Origin: Phenylobacterium sp.
GTDB lineage: Bacteria; Pseudomonadota; Alphaproteobacteria; Caulobacterales; Caulobacteraceae
DNA: 64,000 nucleotides
Assembly (NCBI GenBank): GCA_004799545.1
Contig: SSMU01000030.1
Span: forward strand, 1-64,000
Reading direction: 5' to 3'
Made by a program: the position numbers and the translations under genes. Each line of letters opens with the position of its first letter. Position 1 is the first letter of the stretch. Under the pieces are notes generated by a model. It had not been told where the DNA came from. It did not search any database and saw only the letters and a program-made list of their open reading frames with translations. Below are positions 17,165 through 27,403 of the stretch, piece by piece.

Positions 17165-17937
17165 GCGCCTGCCCCGACAACAGCCACCTGATCCACGCCT
17201 TCCTCGACGGCGAGCTGGACGCCGCCAACACCGAGGCGTTCGAGACGCACCTGAAGACCTGCGCCGGCTGCGCCGCCGAGCTGGCCGCCCTGCAGGCCCT
17301 CCGCGCGCGGATCGCGGCCCCGGGCGTTGCAACGCCCGCGCCCGAGGCCCTGCGTGGCCGCATCGAGGCGATGATCGCCGCCGAGACCGCGCCCGCGCCC
17401 CGTCGCCGGGCCGTCTCCCTACCCGCGGTCCTGCCCTGGGGCCTCTCCGGCGCCTTCGCCGCCGTCGCCGCCAGCCTGGCGGTAGTGGCCACCCTGCCCG
17501 CCACGGCCGGCCTGGAGGACCAGCTGGTCGCCGACCACGTCCGCTCGACGCTGGCCCTGCATCTGGTCGACGTGGCGACCTCCGACCGGCACACCGTCAA
17601 GCCCTGGTTCAATGGCAAGCTCGACTTCGCTCCGCCGGTGGCGGACCTGGCGGCCCAGGGCTTCCCCCTGGTCGGCGGCCGGCTCGACTATCTCGACGAC
17701 CGGGTGGTGGCGGCCCTGGTCTATCGGCGCAACAAGCACGTCATTAACCTGTTCGTTCGGCCGCTGCGGCCAGCCCTCCGCCTGCCGGTCGCGAACGCGT
17801 CGCGGCACGGCTATTCCCTGCTGCGCTGGACTGAAGGCGGCCTGGAATTCTGGGCGGTGTCGGACGTGGAGCCGGGCGACCTCGCCGCCTTCCACCGCGC
17901 CTTCGCCGCCCGGCCGGGCGCGTTGGGGACGCCCTAA
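17161..17937 (+). CDS. Zinc-binding transmembrane anti-sigma factor
   Basis: A 258-residue anti-sigma factor. The N-terminal ZAS domain has His30-x3-Cys34-x2-Cys37 (FETHLKTCAGC), preceded by FLDGELDAANTEAF. A single transmembrane span follows at about 91-113. The C-terminal periplasmic domain of about 140 residues (ending in EPGDLAAFHRAFAARP) would sense the signal. This is the standard architecture for membrane anti-sigmas of ECF factors, and the gene overlaps the sigma gene by 4 bases. Its stop overlaps the convergent serine hydrolase by 4 bases. Confidence 0.93.
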   Translation: MSACPDNSHLIHAFLDGELDAANTEAFETHLKTCAGCAAELAALQALRARIAAPGVATPAPEALRGRIEAMIAAETAPAPRRRAVSLPAVLPWGLSGAFAAVAASLAVVATLPATAGLEDQLVADHVRSTLALHLVDVATSDRHTVKPWFNGKLDFAPPVADLAAQGFPLVGGRLDYLDDRVVAALVYRRNKHVINLFVRPLRPALRLPVANASRHGYSLLRWTEGGLEFWAVSDVEPGDLAAFHRAFAARPGALGTP

Positions 17938-19058
17938 AGGCTGGCGTAGGCCGCCTCGATCAGCCGCTTGGCGCGGTCGTCGCCCATCAGCTGGGTCGAC
18001 TGCTTGTTCATCACATAGGCGCCGGCCAGCCTGGTCTCCGGGTCGGCGAAGGCGCAGGAGCCGCCCCAGCCGGAGTGGCCGAAGCTCTGGTTGGCCGGGC
18101 CCCAGGGGTGCTCGGTCTCGTTGCGCATGACGCCCGCGCCCCAACTCATCACGAAGGGCAGCACCCGGTCCTGGCCGCGGATCCGCTCGCGCGCCATCTC
18201 GCCCACCAGGGCCGGGGAGAGAATGTCCTCGCCATCCAGCCAGCCGTCGTTGGCCAGCGCGCCCATCAGCCGGGCCAGGGCCTCGGCGGTGGCGTGGCCG
18301 TTGGCCGAGGGGATCTCCATCCGCCGCCACTCCGCGGCGCTGCGGCCGCCGGGCTGCGACCAGGGGGTCAGGAAGGCCGCGCGGGTCGCCGCGTTGACGT
18401 GGCCGAAGTCCGGCAGGGCCGAGGGCCGCTGCAGCTCGGCGATGCGGCCGGCTTCGCTGTCCGGCGTGCCGATCCAGAGGTCGAGACCGAAGGGACCGGC
18501 CAGGTCCTCGCGCAGCGCCGTCCCCATGGTCCGGCCCTCCACACGCTTGAAGATCTCGCCGGTCAGGTAGCCGAAGGTGACCGGGTGGTAGCCGCTGGCC
18601 GTGCCCGGCGGCCACAGCGGGGCCATGGCGGCCAGCTTGGCGCAGATGGCGTCCCAGTCGAACCATTCCGACGGCTCCATCGGGTCGGGGAAACCGGAGA
18701 GGCCCGCCTGGTGCGACAGCAGCTGCTCGATAGTGATCGCGCCCTTGCCGGCCTGGGCGAACTCCGGCCAGACCGAGGCCACGGTCTGGTCGTAGGCGAG
18801 CTTGGTCTCGTCGACCAGCCGGGCGATCAGCAGGGCCACGACCGCTTTGCCGGTGGAGAAAATCGGCGTGAGCGTCCGTTGGTCAAAGGCCCGCGTCTTC
18901 GCCCGGTCGGCGTGGCCAGCCCAGATGTCCAGCACCGTTTCGCCCGCCTGCACCAGGGTGAAGCGCGCGCCGAGCTCAAGGCCCGCCTCGAAGTTGGCGG
19001 CGAAGGCGTCCTTCACGGCGGCGAAGCGGGGCGGGGCGGTTCCGGAAATCTCGACCAT
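17934..19058 (-). CDS. Serine hydrolase, class C beta-lactamase/EstB-like
   Basis: A 374-residue protein of the beta-lactamase class C/DD-peptidase/EstB esterase superfamily. The catalytic Ser68-Thr-Gly-Lys71 tetrad (S-x-x-K) is in PIFSTGKAV, and a Tyr in SGYHPVTFGYL could supply the second motif. GHSGWGGS near the C-terminus stands in the place of the third. No signal peptide is evident, so a cytoplasmic esterase (EstB-like) is more likely than a periplasmic beta-lactamase. It is followed immediately downstream by anti-sigma on the other strand and upstream by acylphosphatase. Confidence 0.85.
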   Translation of the reverse strand: MVEISGTAPPRFAAVKDAFAANFEAGLELGARFTLVQAGETVLDIWAGHADRAKTRAFDQRTLTPIFSTGKAVVALLIARLVDETKLAYDQTVASVWPEFAQAGKGAITIEQLLSHQAGLSGFPDPMEPSEWFDWDAICAKLAAMAPLWPPGTASGYHPVTFGYLTGEIFKRVEGRTMGTALREDLAGPFGLDLWIGTPDSEAGRIAELQRPSALPDFGHVNAATRAAFLTPWSQPGGRSAAEWRRMEIPSANGHATAEALARLMGALANDGWLDGEDILSPALVGEMARERIRGQDRVLPFVMSWGAGVMRNETEHPWGPANQSFGHSGWGGSCAFADPETRLAGAYVMNKQSTQLMGDDRAKRLIEAAYASL

Positions 19059-19340
19059 CTAGAGCGTCGCCTTCTCCTCGAACCCCTGGGCGCCGTCGTC
19101 GTCCGCAGGCTCGCGCCGCACGGACCGGACCGCGGCCCCGGGCGGACCGGATTGGCACGCCAGGGCCAGCGCGTCGAGCGCTTCAGGCGCGCCGATCGCC
19201 AGCACCTCCACCGAGCCGTCGCGGCGGTTGCGGACCCAGCCGCGGAGATCCAGCTTCCGCGCCTCGCCGAGCGTCCACCAGCGGAAGCCGACCCCCTGGA
19301 CGCGGCCCTCGATCCGTAGCCGGACCGCCGAGGCCGGCAC
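19059..19340 (-). CDS. acyP: Acylphosphatase
   Basis: A 93-residue acylphosphatase hydrolysing carboxyl-phosphate bonds. The active-site signature is complete: EGRVQGVGFRWWT with Arg20, and GWVRNRRDGSVEV with Asn38. Length is typical (about 90). It sits between the pyridoxal kinase (3 bases upstream) and the serine hydrolase (abutting), so the three are probably one minus-strand transcript. Confidence 0.95.
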   Translation of the reverse strand: MPASAVRLRIEGRVQGVGFRWWTLGEARKLDLRGWVRNRRDGSVEVLAIGAPEALDALALACQSGPPGAAVRSVRREPADDDGAQGFEEKATL

Positions 19341-19343
19341 GGC

Positions 19344-20174
19344 TTAGAGCCGCTCGACCCGGATGTGGGCGGTGGGGTTCACCAGCCGCTCGGCGATCGC
19401 CACCAGCGGCAGGTCGGCGCTCTTCCAGGTGATCGAAGCCTGCACGGCCTCGGCCACGGCGCGGGCGGCGCGTTCGGCGGCGAAGACCGGCGTCAGGCCC
19501 TCCACCAGGCCTGCGCCGAAGCTGGCGGCGACCAGATCGCCGGTGCCGTTCGGCGCGCGGTCGAGCCGGCGGTGGGCGAACAGCACCGCGACCTTCTCGT
19601 CGCAATAGACCAGGCCGATCTCGCCGGCGCCGGCCGGGACCGAGGTGACCAGGGCGCGGCGGCCGAGCTTACGGGCGGCGGCCACGGCGCTCGCGCCATC
19701 GGTCACCGGCATGCCGGACAGATGCGCCAGCTCCCAGGCGTTGGGGGTGATCCAGTCGGCGAGCGGCACCAGGCGGTCGGCCACGGCGGCCGCCACTTCC
19801 GGCCTCACATAGAGCCCCTTGGGCGCGTCGCCCATGATCGGGTCGACCACCACCACCGGCCGCCGCGCCGAGGCGGCGCGAATGCGCTCCAGGGCCTCGG
19901 CGGCGATCTCCACCTGGGCGGCGAGCGAGAAGTGGCCGGTGATCACCAGGTCCACGTAGCCGAACACCGCGTCGGCCTCGATGTCGGCCAGCATCCGGCG
20001 GAACACCGGTGGCGCGGTCACCTCGCCCTCGGCGCCCTTGGCGGGGCTGCGGCCGAACATCACCGTCGGCGCCAGCACCGGATCTATGCGGTGGGCGGCC
20101 AGCACATATTGCTGGGCCGCCCCGCCGATCCGGCTGGCCGAGACGAACGAGGAAAGGATAAGCGCGACGGGCAT
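19344..20174 (-). CDS. pdxY: Pyridoxal kinase
   Basis: A 276-residue ribokinase/PfkB-superfamily kinase phosphorylating pyridoxal in vitamin B6 salvage. The PdxK/PdxY N-terminus is MPVALILSSFVSASRIGGAA. VDPIMGDAPKGLYV supplies the substrate/metal region, and the anion-hole motif NGTGDLVAASF lies near 216-226. It lies 25 bases downstream of ahcY on the same strand and may share its transcript. Confidence 0.93.
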   Translation of the reverse strand: MPVALILSSFVSASRIGGAAQQYVLAAHRIDPVLAPTVMFGRSPAKGAEGEVTAPPVFRRMLADIEADAVFGYVDLVITGHFSLAAQVEIAAEALERIRAASARRPVVVVDPIMGDAPKGLYVRPEVAAAVADRLVPLADWITPNAWELAHLSGMPVTDGASAVAAARKLGRRALVTSVPAGAGEIGLVYCDEKVAVLFAHRRLDRAPNGTGDLVAASFGAGLVEGLTPVFAAERAARAVAEAVQASITWKSADLPLVAIAERLVNPTAHIRVERL

Positions 20175-20199
20175 CGCGCCCAGCCTAACCGGTTATGGT

Positions 20200-21591
<1,392 letters not shown>

Positions 21592-21662
21592 GTCGGGTCC
21601 TTGGGAACGGCCGGAATTGTGGTCGCGGCTCTATAGCCGTGGGCCGTCACCCTCGCAAGGAT

Positions 21663-21684
21663 CATATAAGGAAATCTTTATGTG
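21663..21684. promoter_or_regulatory. AT-rich palindrome upstream of ahcY, SahR-type operator candidate
   Basis: A 22-bp imperfect inverted repeat with half-sites CATATAAGG and CTTTATGTG around AAAT. Eight of eleven positions pair perfectly and two more as G/T. It lies 72-93 bases upstream of the ahcY start in an AT-rich island. It resembles the ATAAAG/CTTTAT palindromes reported for ArsR-type SAH-responsive regulators (SahR) of methionine-cycle genes; that comparison is from memory. No SahR gene is in the window. Confidence 0.5.
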
Positions 21685-21692
21685 ATGAAGTT

Positions 21693-21826
21693 CCTCCCCC
21701 AGCGCGCGGCGCGCAAAGGGGGAGGTGGTCCGAAGGACCGGAGGGGTTTCAGCCGGTGACTCGCAGCTGAGAATTCTGAGTGGAAACCCCCTCACCGGCT
21801 CCGCCGGAACTCCCCCTGCGGGGAGC
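21693..21826. repeat. Composite palindromic intergenic repeat (type A, copy 1)
   Basis: A chain of hairpins between ahcY and the CYTH-CHAD gene. CCTCCCCC (21693-21700) pairs with GGGGGAGG (21718-21725). Then come TGGTCCGAAGGACC, GGAGGGGTTTC against GAAACCCCCTC-like sequence, CCGGCTCCGCCGG, and CTCCCCCTGCGGGGAG. The same order of hairpins occurs in reverse at 51753-51868, so this is a dispersed element rather than a local structure. It lies in front of ahcY and may also terminate transcripts. Confidence 0.75.
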
Positions 21827-21838
21827 AACTGGGGACGC

Positions 21839-23311
21839 CTATCCCCAGAAGGACGGCGCGGCGTCCAGGCGGTCCATGGCCTTGGCGGCCTTGGCCAGCA
21901 GCTTCGGCTTGTTCGCGGCGCGCAAGCCCGCCAGCTCGCCGGCGGCGAAGGCGGCGTCGGCGCTCAGCTGCAGGCCGTGGACCAGGCCCTCGGCGGTGGC
22001 GAGGTCGTTGAGTTCGCCCAGCGCGTCCTGCAGGTCCTTCAGCCGGCCGACGAAGCGATCGACCTCCTTCTCGGGGAACAGGCTGGCGAGCCCTTCGGCC
22101 GCATAGCGCAGCTTCTTGGCCTTGATCCGCGCCTCATGGCGGGCCTGGTCGTCGCGGCGCTCCAGCCGGTGGCCGCGCTTGAGCAGCTTGCGGCGGCGGC
22201 CCGCGAGCGCGTGGGCGGCGAAGTCGCGGGCCGGTTCGCGGCCGGCTTCGCCCGCCAGCCAGTGGCCGGTCTCCACCCAGGCGGTGGCGTCGATCAGCAG
22301 CAGGCGGAACCGCTCACAGGCGGCCGTCTCGCAGGCGGCCACATGGGCGGCGGCCCGCGCCGTGGCCACGGCTTCACCCAGCGCGGCCAGGCCGGCGGGC
22401 GGCGCCTCCAGCTTGCCGGCCCGGGCCAGGACCTCATCGGCGTAGACGTCGAGGTTGCGGGCCTCGTCGAACGCCTTGGCGAGCCATTTCAGCTCAGCCT
22501 TCACCTGGGCGAAGGCCGCATCCTCGACCGCTGGCTTGAAGGTGGCGAGGTTGCTGCGCAGCCGGCGCGCGGCGACGCGCAGCTGGTGCACGGCGGCCGG
22601 CGTCGCGGCCTCGCGCAGCACCGCGGCGTTGGTGGCGATGTGGGCCAGCGCGTTGCGGGCGTTGGCCTGGAAGGCCTCGGCGACGCTGACGTCCTGCGCC
22701 AGCTTGACCTTCTCCTTGCGGCGCGCCTCCACCGCCTGGCCGGCGACCAGCGCCTGGCCGCGGGCCGACTTGGTGTCGAACGACAGATAGAGGGGCGCCG
22801 ACTTGGAGAGCTCGCGGGCGAAGCCGAACAGCGCCGCGGGGACGCCCGACTTCAGCTCCAGCTCGACCTCGCAGATCGGGCTCACGAGCCGCCCGCCGGA
22901 GACCTCGCCCTGGTCGAGCGCCAGCTCGATCTCGGACTCCTCGAAGCGGATCAGCCGCTGCCGGCGGGTGACGCGGACGTTGTAGGCCGGCTCCAGGGCC
23001 TTGGCGTCGGCCTCGGAGAGGAATTGCCGTAGCGGCGCCAGCTCGGCCGGCGGGCCGTCACCCTCCAGCGGCGCCTCGTATTCCTCCCGCGCCAGGCCGT
23101 CGCCGCGCTTCATGGTCAGCACCCGGCCGGCCTTGCTCTGCCGCACGCGCAGCGAGACCCCGGCCTTCTGCAGGCGCAGGTCGGGGGTGTCGAAATAGAC
23201 GCTGATCAGCTCACGGCTGTCGTCGTCGCCCTCGGGCGCCGCGGCCAGCACCGCGCTGAGATCGCGCGGCGCGCAGAGGAACTTCAGCTCGATCTCTCGA
23301 GACCCGCTCAC
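21839..23311 (-). CDS. CYTH and CHAD domain-containing protein
   Basis: A 490-residue two-domain protein. The CYTH (triphosphate tunnel metalloenzyme) domain occupies about 1-200, beginning with the E-x-E-x-K motif in REIELKFLC; the basic lining [18 protein letters not shown] and the acidic EVELEL are visible. The CHAD domain occupies about 210-480, helical and rich in His/Arg/Lys ([20 protein letters not shown]). Such fusions are thought to handle inorganic polyphosphate or triphosphate. It is a monocistronic minus-strand gene whose 165-bp upstream region is shared with divergent bioB. Confidence 0.92.
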   Translation of the reverse strand: MSGSREIELKFLCAPRDLSAVLAAAPEGDDDSRELISVYFDTPDLRLQKAGVSLRVRQSKAGRVLTMKRGDGLAREEYEAPLEGDGPPAELAPLRQFLSEADAKALEPAYNVRVTRRQRLIRFEESEIELALDQGEVSGGRLVSPICEVELELKSGVPAALFGFARELSKSAPLYLSFDTKSARGQALVAGQAVEARRKEKVKLAQDVSVAEAFQANARNALAHIATNAAVLREAATPAAVHQLRVAARRLRSNLATFKPAVEDAAFAQVKAELKWLAKAFDEARNLDVYADEVLARAGKLEAPPAGLAALGEAVATARAAAHVAACETAACERFRLLLIDATAWVETGHWLAGEAGREPARDFAAHALAGRRRKLLKRGHRLERRDDQARHEARIKAKKLRYAAEGLASLFPEKEVDRFVGRLKDLQDALGELNDLATAEGLVHGLQLSADAAFAAGELAGLRAANKPKLLAKAAKAMDRLDAAPSFWG

Positions 23312-23476
23312 AGTCGGCTCCGCGTCCAGACGGCAGAACCCTTAGCAAATGTGCATGACAAAGCTCGTGACAGTTTGGTGACACGGTATCCGGACGCGCG
23401 CATCGGCTTGCCTGCCATCCCCTCGCGGGGTCTAAGGCCTGAGCCTTCCAACCGGCCTTCGCAACCCGGAGCTCCC

Positions 23477-24478
23477 ATGAACGCCCCTGTCCTTCCGGTC
23501 CGCCTGGATTTCGCGCCACCGCGCCACGACTGGACGCTCGAGGAGGTCGAGGGCCTGTTCGAAATGCCGTTCACCGATCTGGTGTTCCGGGCCGCCGAAG
23601 TCCACCGGCGCGGGTTCGACCCCACCGAACTGCAGATTTCCCAGCTGCTGTCGGTGAAGACCGGCGGCTGTCCGGAGAACTGCGGCTACTGCAGCCAGTC
23701 GCAGCACTTCAAGACCGCCACCGTCGCCTCCAAGCTGATGGCGGCCGAGGCGGTGATCGCCGCGGCGCGCGAGGCCAAGGCCGGCGGGGCGCAGCGCTTC
23801 TGCATGGGCGCCGCCTGGCGCGACCTCAAGGACCGCGACGTGCCGAGGGTCGCCGCCATGATCTCCGGCGTGAAGGCGCTGGGCCTCGAGACCTGCGCCA
23901 CCCTGGGCATGCTGACGCCCAGCCAGGCGGCGGCGCTCAAGACCGCCGGCCTCGACTTCTACAACCACAACCTCGACACCGGGCCCGACTACTACGACCA
24001 GGTGGTCACCACCCGCACCTACCAGGCGCGGCTCGACACGCTCACCGCGGTGCGCGAGGCCGGCATCTCCACCTGCTGCGGCGGCATCGTCGGCATGGGC
24101 GAGACCCGGCGCGACCGGGCCGGCCTGCTGCACCAGCTCGCCACCCTGCCGGCCCATCCCGAGAGCCTGCCGATCAACGACCTGATGCCGATCCCCGGCA
24201 CGCCGCTGGGGGGCTCCACGCCGGTCGACCCGCTGGAGTTCGTGCGGATGATCGCGGTCGCGCGCCTGGTCTGCCCGAAGTCGGTCGTGCGCATCGCCGC
24301 CGGCCGCGAGCACATGTCGAAGGAGCTGCAGGCGCTCTGCTTCCTGGCCGGCGCCAATTCGATCTTCGTCGGCGGCCGCCTGCTCACCACCAACAATCCC
24401 GACCGCAACACCGACGAGGCCCTGCTCGCCGACCTGAAGATGCGGCCGATGGGAACGAAGCTGTCGGAGACGGTCTAG
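23477..24478 (+). CDS. bioB: Biotin synthase
   Basis: The start at 23477 ([20 protein letters not shown]) follows CGGAG by 6 bases; the open frame upstream to 23351 looks non-coding. The 333-residue radical-SAM enzyme inserts sulfur into dethiobiotin. The radical-SAM cysteines are in [13 protein letters not shown], and [22 protein letters not shown] and [13 protein letters not shown] are BioB signatures. No other bio gene is in the window, and I see no BioR/BirA-type operator in the upstream gap. Confidence 0.97.
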   Translation: MNAPVLPVRLDFAPPRHDWTLEEVEGLFEMPFTDLVFRAAEVHRRGFDPTELQISQLLSVKTGGCPENCGYCSQSQHFKTATVASKLMAAEAVIAAAREAKAGGAQRFCMGAAWRDLKDRDVPRVAAMISGVKALGLETCATLGMLTPSQAAALKTAGLDFYNHNLDTGPDYYDQVVTTRTYQARLDTLTAVREAGISTCCGGIVGMGETRRDRAGLLHQLATLPAHPESLPINDLMPIPGTPLGGSTPVDPLEFVRMIAVARLVCPKSVVRIAAGREHMSKELQALCFLAGANSIFVGGRLLTTNNPDRNTDEALLADLKMRPMGTKLSETV

Positions 24479-24524
24479 CCCCGGCGTCCTCAGGGCCCTA
24501 TCTGAAGGTCCCGGGGGAGCACGC

Positions 24525-25447
<923 letters not shown>

Positions 25448-25451
<4 letters not shown>

Positions 25452-26221
25452 ACATTCCCCTGAACATCCACTCGATCCGCGCCATCTACGTCTTCGAGAT
25501 GCACCGCTGGTTCCGCACGATCGTGCAGAGCCTGGCGGCCCCGGTCATCAGCACATCGCTCTATTTCATTGTCTTCGGCGCGGCGATCGGCAGGCGGATG
25601 CCGGCGGTGGATGGCGTGACCTACGGCGCCTTCATCGTGCCGGGCCTGATCATGCTCTCGATCCTGACGGAGAGTATCTCCAACGGCTCGTTCGGCATCT
25701 ACATGCCGAAATGGGCCGGCACCATCTACGAGGTGCTGTCGGCGCCGGTCTCGGCTGTGGAGATCGTGCTCGGCTATGTGGGGGCGGCCGCCACGAAGTC
25801 GGTGATGCTGGGTATCGTGATCGCCGTGACGGCGCGCTTCTTCGTGGCCTATTCGATCAGCCACGCCCTGGTGGCGCTGGCCTTCCTGATCCTGACCTCG
25901 GTGACCTTCTCTCTGTTCGGCTTCCTGCTCGGCATCTGGGCGGACGGCTTCGAGAAGCTGCAGATCGTGCCCCTGATGGTGATCACGCCACTGACCTTCT
26001 TGGGGGGAAGCTTCTATTCGATTTCCATGCTGCCGGGGATCTGGAAGCGGATCGCCCTCTTCAACCCCGTGGTCTACCTGGTGAGCGGGTTCCGTTGGGC
26101 CTTCTATGGAATCTCCGACGTGGGCGTCGGGACCAGCTTGGCGGCGACGGCCGGATTCCTCGCCGTCTGCCTGCTCGCGGTGACCTGGATATTCCGCACC
26201 GGCTGGCGGCTGAAGACCTAG
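25448..26221 (+). CDS. ABC-2 type transporter permease
   Basis: A 257-residue inner-membrane protein with six hydrophobic segments and the ABC-2 pattern [34 protein letters not shown] and [20 protein letters not shown]. The last is the conserved GGxFYS...LP loop of the YadH/NodJ family. It overlaps the ATPase gene upstream by 4 bases and forms with it a complete exporter. It ends 8 bases before the convergent HPr gene. Confidence 0.93.
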
Positions 26222-26229
26222 CCCCGCGC

Positions 26230-26508
26230 CTACTCGTCCTCGTCGAACTTGGCGCTGACCAGCTGCTCCAGGGCGGCCACGGCGGCTTCGGCGTCCTCGC
26301 CCTCGGCCTCGATGTCGATGCAGCAGCCGGGGCCGGCGGCCAGCATCATCAGCCCCATGATCGAGCGGGCGTCGACCGTCTGGCCGTCCTTGGAGACCCG
26401 CACCTCGGCCTCGAAGCCCGAGGCCAGCTTGACGAACTTGGCCGAGGCGCGGGCGTGCAGGCCGCGCTTGTTGACGATGTCGACCGTGCGGCTGGCCGTC
26501 CCGCTCAC
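26230..26508 (-). CDS. ptsH: HPr family phosphocarrier (PtsH/NPr)
   Basis: A 92-residue HPr with the EI phosphorylation site His18 in NKRGLHARAS and the regulatory serine Ser49 in ARSIMGLMMLA, the target of HprK. An acidic tail ends in FDEDE. It overlaps the EIIA-Man gene by 4 bases. In alphaproteobacteria these proteins form a regulatory, non-transporting PTS. A short HprK gene is two positions upstream, so both phosphorylation routes onto HPr are likely active. Confidence 0.95.
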   Translation of the reverse strand: MSGTASRTVDIVNKRGLHARASAKFVKLASGFEAEVRVSKDGQTVDARSIMGLMMLAAGPGCCIDIEAEGEDAEAAVAALEQLVSAKFDEDE

Positions 26509-26909
26509 TTCTCGCCGGCCAGCACATAGGAGGCGACGGAGATGTATTTGCGGCCGGCCTCCTGGGCGCAGGCGACGCAGTCTTCCAGGGTCTGGCGGTT
26601 GCGGACGCTGGCCAGCTTGATCAGCATCGGCAGGTTGAGCCCGGCGATCACCTCGGCCTTGGTCTGCTCCATCACCGAGATCGCGAGGTTCGACGGCGTG
26701 CCGCCGAACATGTCGGTGAGCAGGATCACGCCCTGGCCGGAATTGACCCGTCCGCAGGCCGCCAGGATATCCTGCCGCCTGCGCTCCATGTCGTCTTCCG
26801 GACCGATGCAGATGGCCTCGACCGCGACTTGCGGGCCGACCACATGCTCCATGGCGAAGATGAATTCTTCCGCCAGGCGCCCGTGCGTGACGATCACGAG
26901 CCCGATCAT
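26505..26909 (-). CDS. PTS EIIA component, mannose family (regulatory)
   Basis: The start is taken at the ATG at 26909 (MIGLVIVTHGRLAEEFIFAM), which matches the family N-terminus; a GTG at 26936 would add 9 residues. The 134-residue EIIA-Man domain has the phospho-acceptor His9 in VTHGRLA and the FGGTPSN loop (LLTDMFGGTPSNLAI). No EIIB or EIIC gene is present, so it serves as an end-point phospho-acceptor in PTS signalling rather than sugar uptake. It overlaps ptsH by 4 bases. Confidence 0.92.
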   Translation of the reverse strand: MIGLVIVTHGRLAEEFIFAMEHVVGPQVAVEAICIGPEDDMERRRQDILAACGRVNSGQGVILLTDMFGGTPSNLAISVMEQTKAEVIAGLNLPMLIKLASVRNRQTLEDCVACAQEAGRKYISVASYVLAGEK

Positions 26910-26968
26910 GCCAGTGCTCTCAAGGGGTATCCCCACCCGCGCGGCCTCAGCCTTGGCCGCGAGCGGTG

Positions 26969-27403
26969 CTACATACGCCTGTTAATGGGCGCGTCAAACC
27001 TCGCCAGCGCGCGACTGAGTTTCGCAGGCGCCGAGGCTTCCCATGGGGAAATCGTCAGCTGCGGCAAGACGATGCCGAGGATTTCGGTTGTCTCCAGATC
27101 GGGCGCTCGCTCCGGTTGTCCCAGATGGGCGACCAGGGCCACTTCCGCAAGGGGCAGGGCCGTCAGCGTCAGCAGGCCAAGGCCCCGCGCCTCGATCAGC
27201 CCGGCCAGCACCGGCGGCGCGCGCCCGAACAATCGGCCGCCCGAGGTCCACAGCTCCACCCGGTCGTCGGCCGCCAGCTGGAAGCCTGCGTCCAGGCAGC
27301 GCAGCGCCAGGTCGCTCTTGCCGGACCCCGACGGGCCCTCGATCAGCACGCCCCTCCAGAAGCCGCCGATCCGCTGGGCGACGAGGCCGGCATGGCGGAT
27401 CAT
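26969..27403 (-). CDS. hprK: HPr kinase/phosphorylase, short alphaproteobacterial form
   Basis: A 144-residue protein, about half the length of Gram-positive HprK. It corresponds to the catalytic C-terminal domain only, with Walker A GPSGSGKS at 23-30 and the following AADDRVELWTSGGRLFGRAP. It phosphorylates HPr on Ser49, here linked to the ChvG/ChvI system. It overlaps the chvG stop by ATGA and is 59 bases from the EIIA start. Truncated HprK proteins of this kind are the rule in alphaproteobacteria, so this is not a degraded gene. Confidence 0.93.
   Translation of the reverse strand: MIRHAGLVAQRIGGFWRGVLIEGPSGSGKSDLALRCLDAGFQLAADDRVELWTSGGRLFGRAPPVLAGLIEARGLGLLTLTALPLAEVALVAHLGQPERAPDLETTEILGIVLPQLTISPWEASAPAKLSRALARFDAPINRRM

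Noticed and set aside
21592..21700. SAM/SAH riboswitch before ahcY
   Set aside because: I could not find the conserved core of SAH or SAM-II riboswitches; only the protein-type palindrome is convincing.
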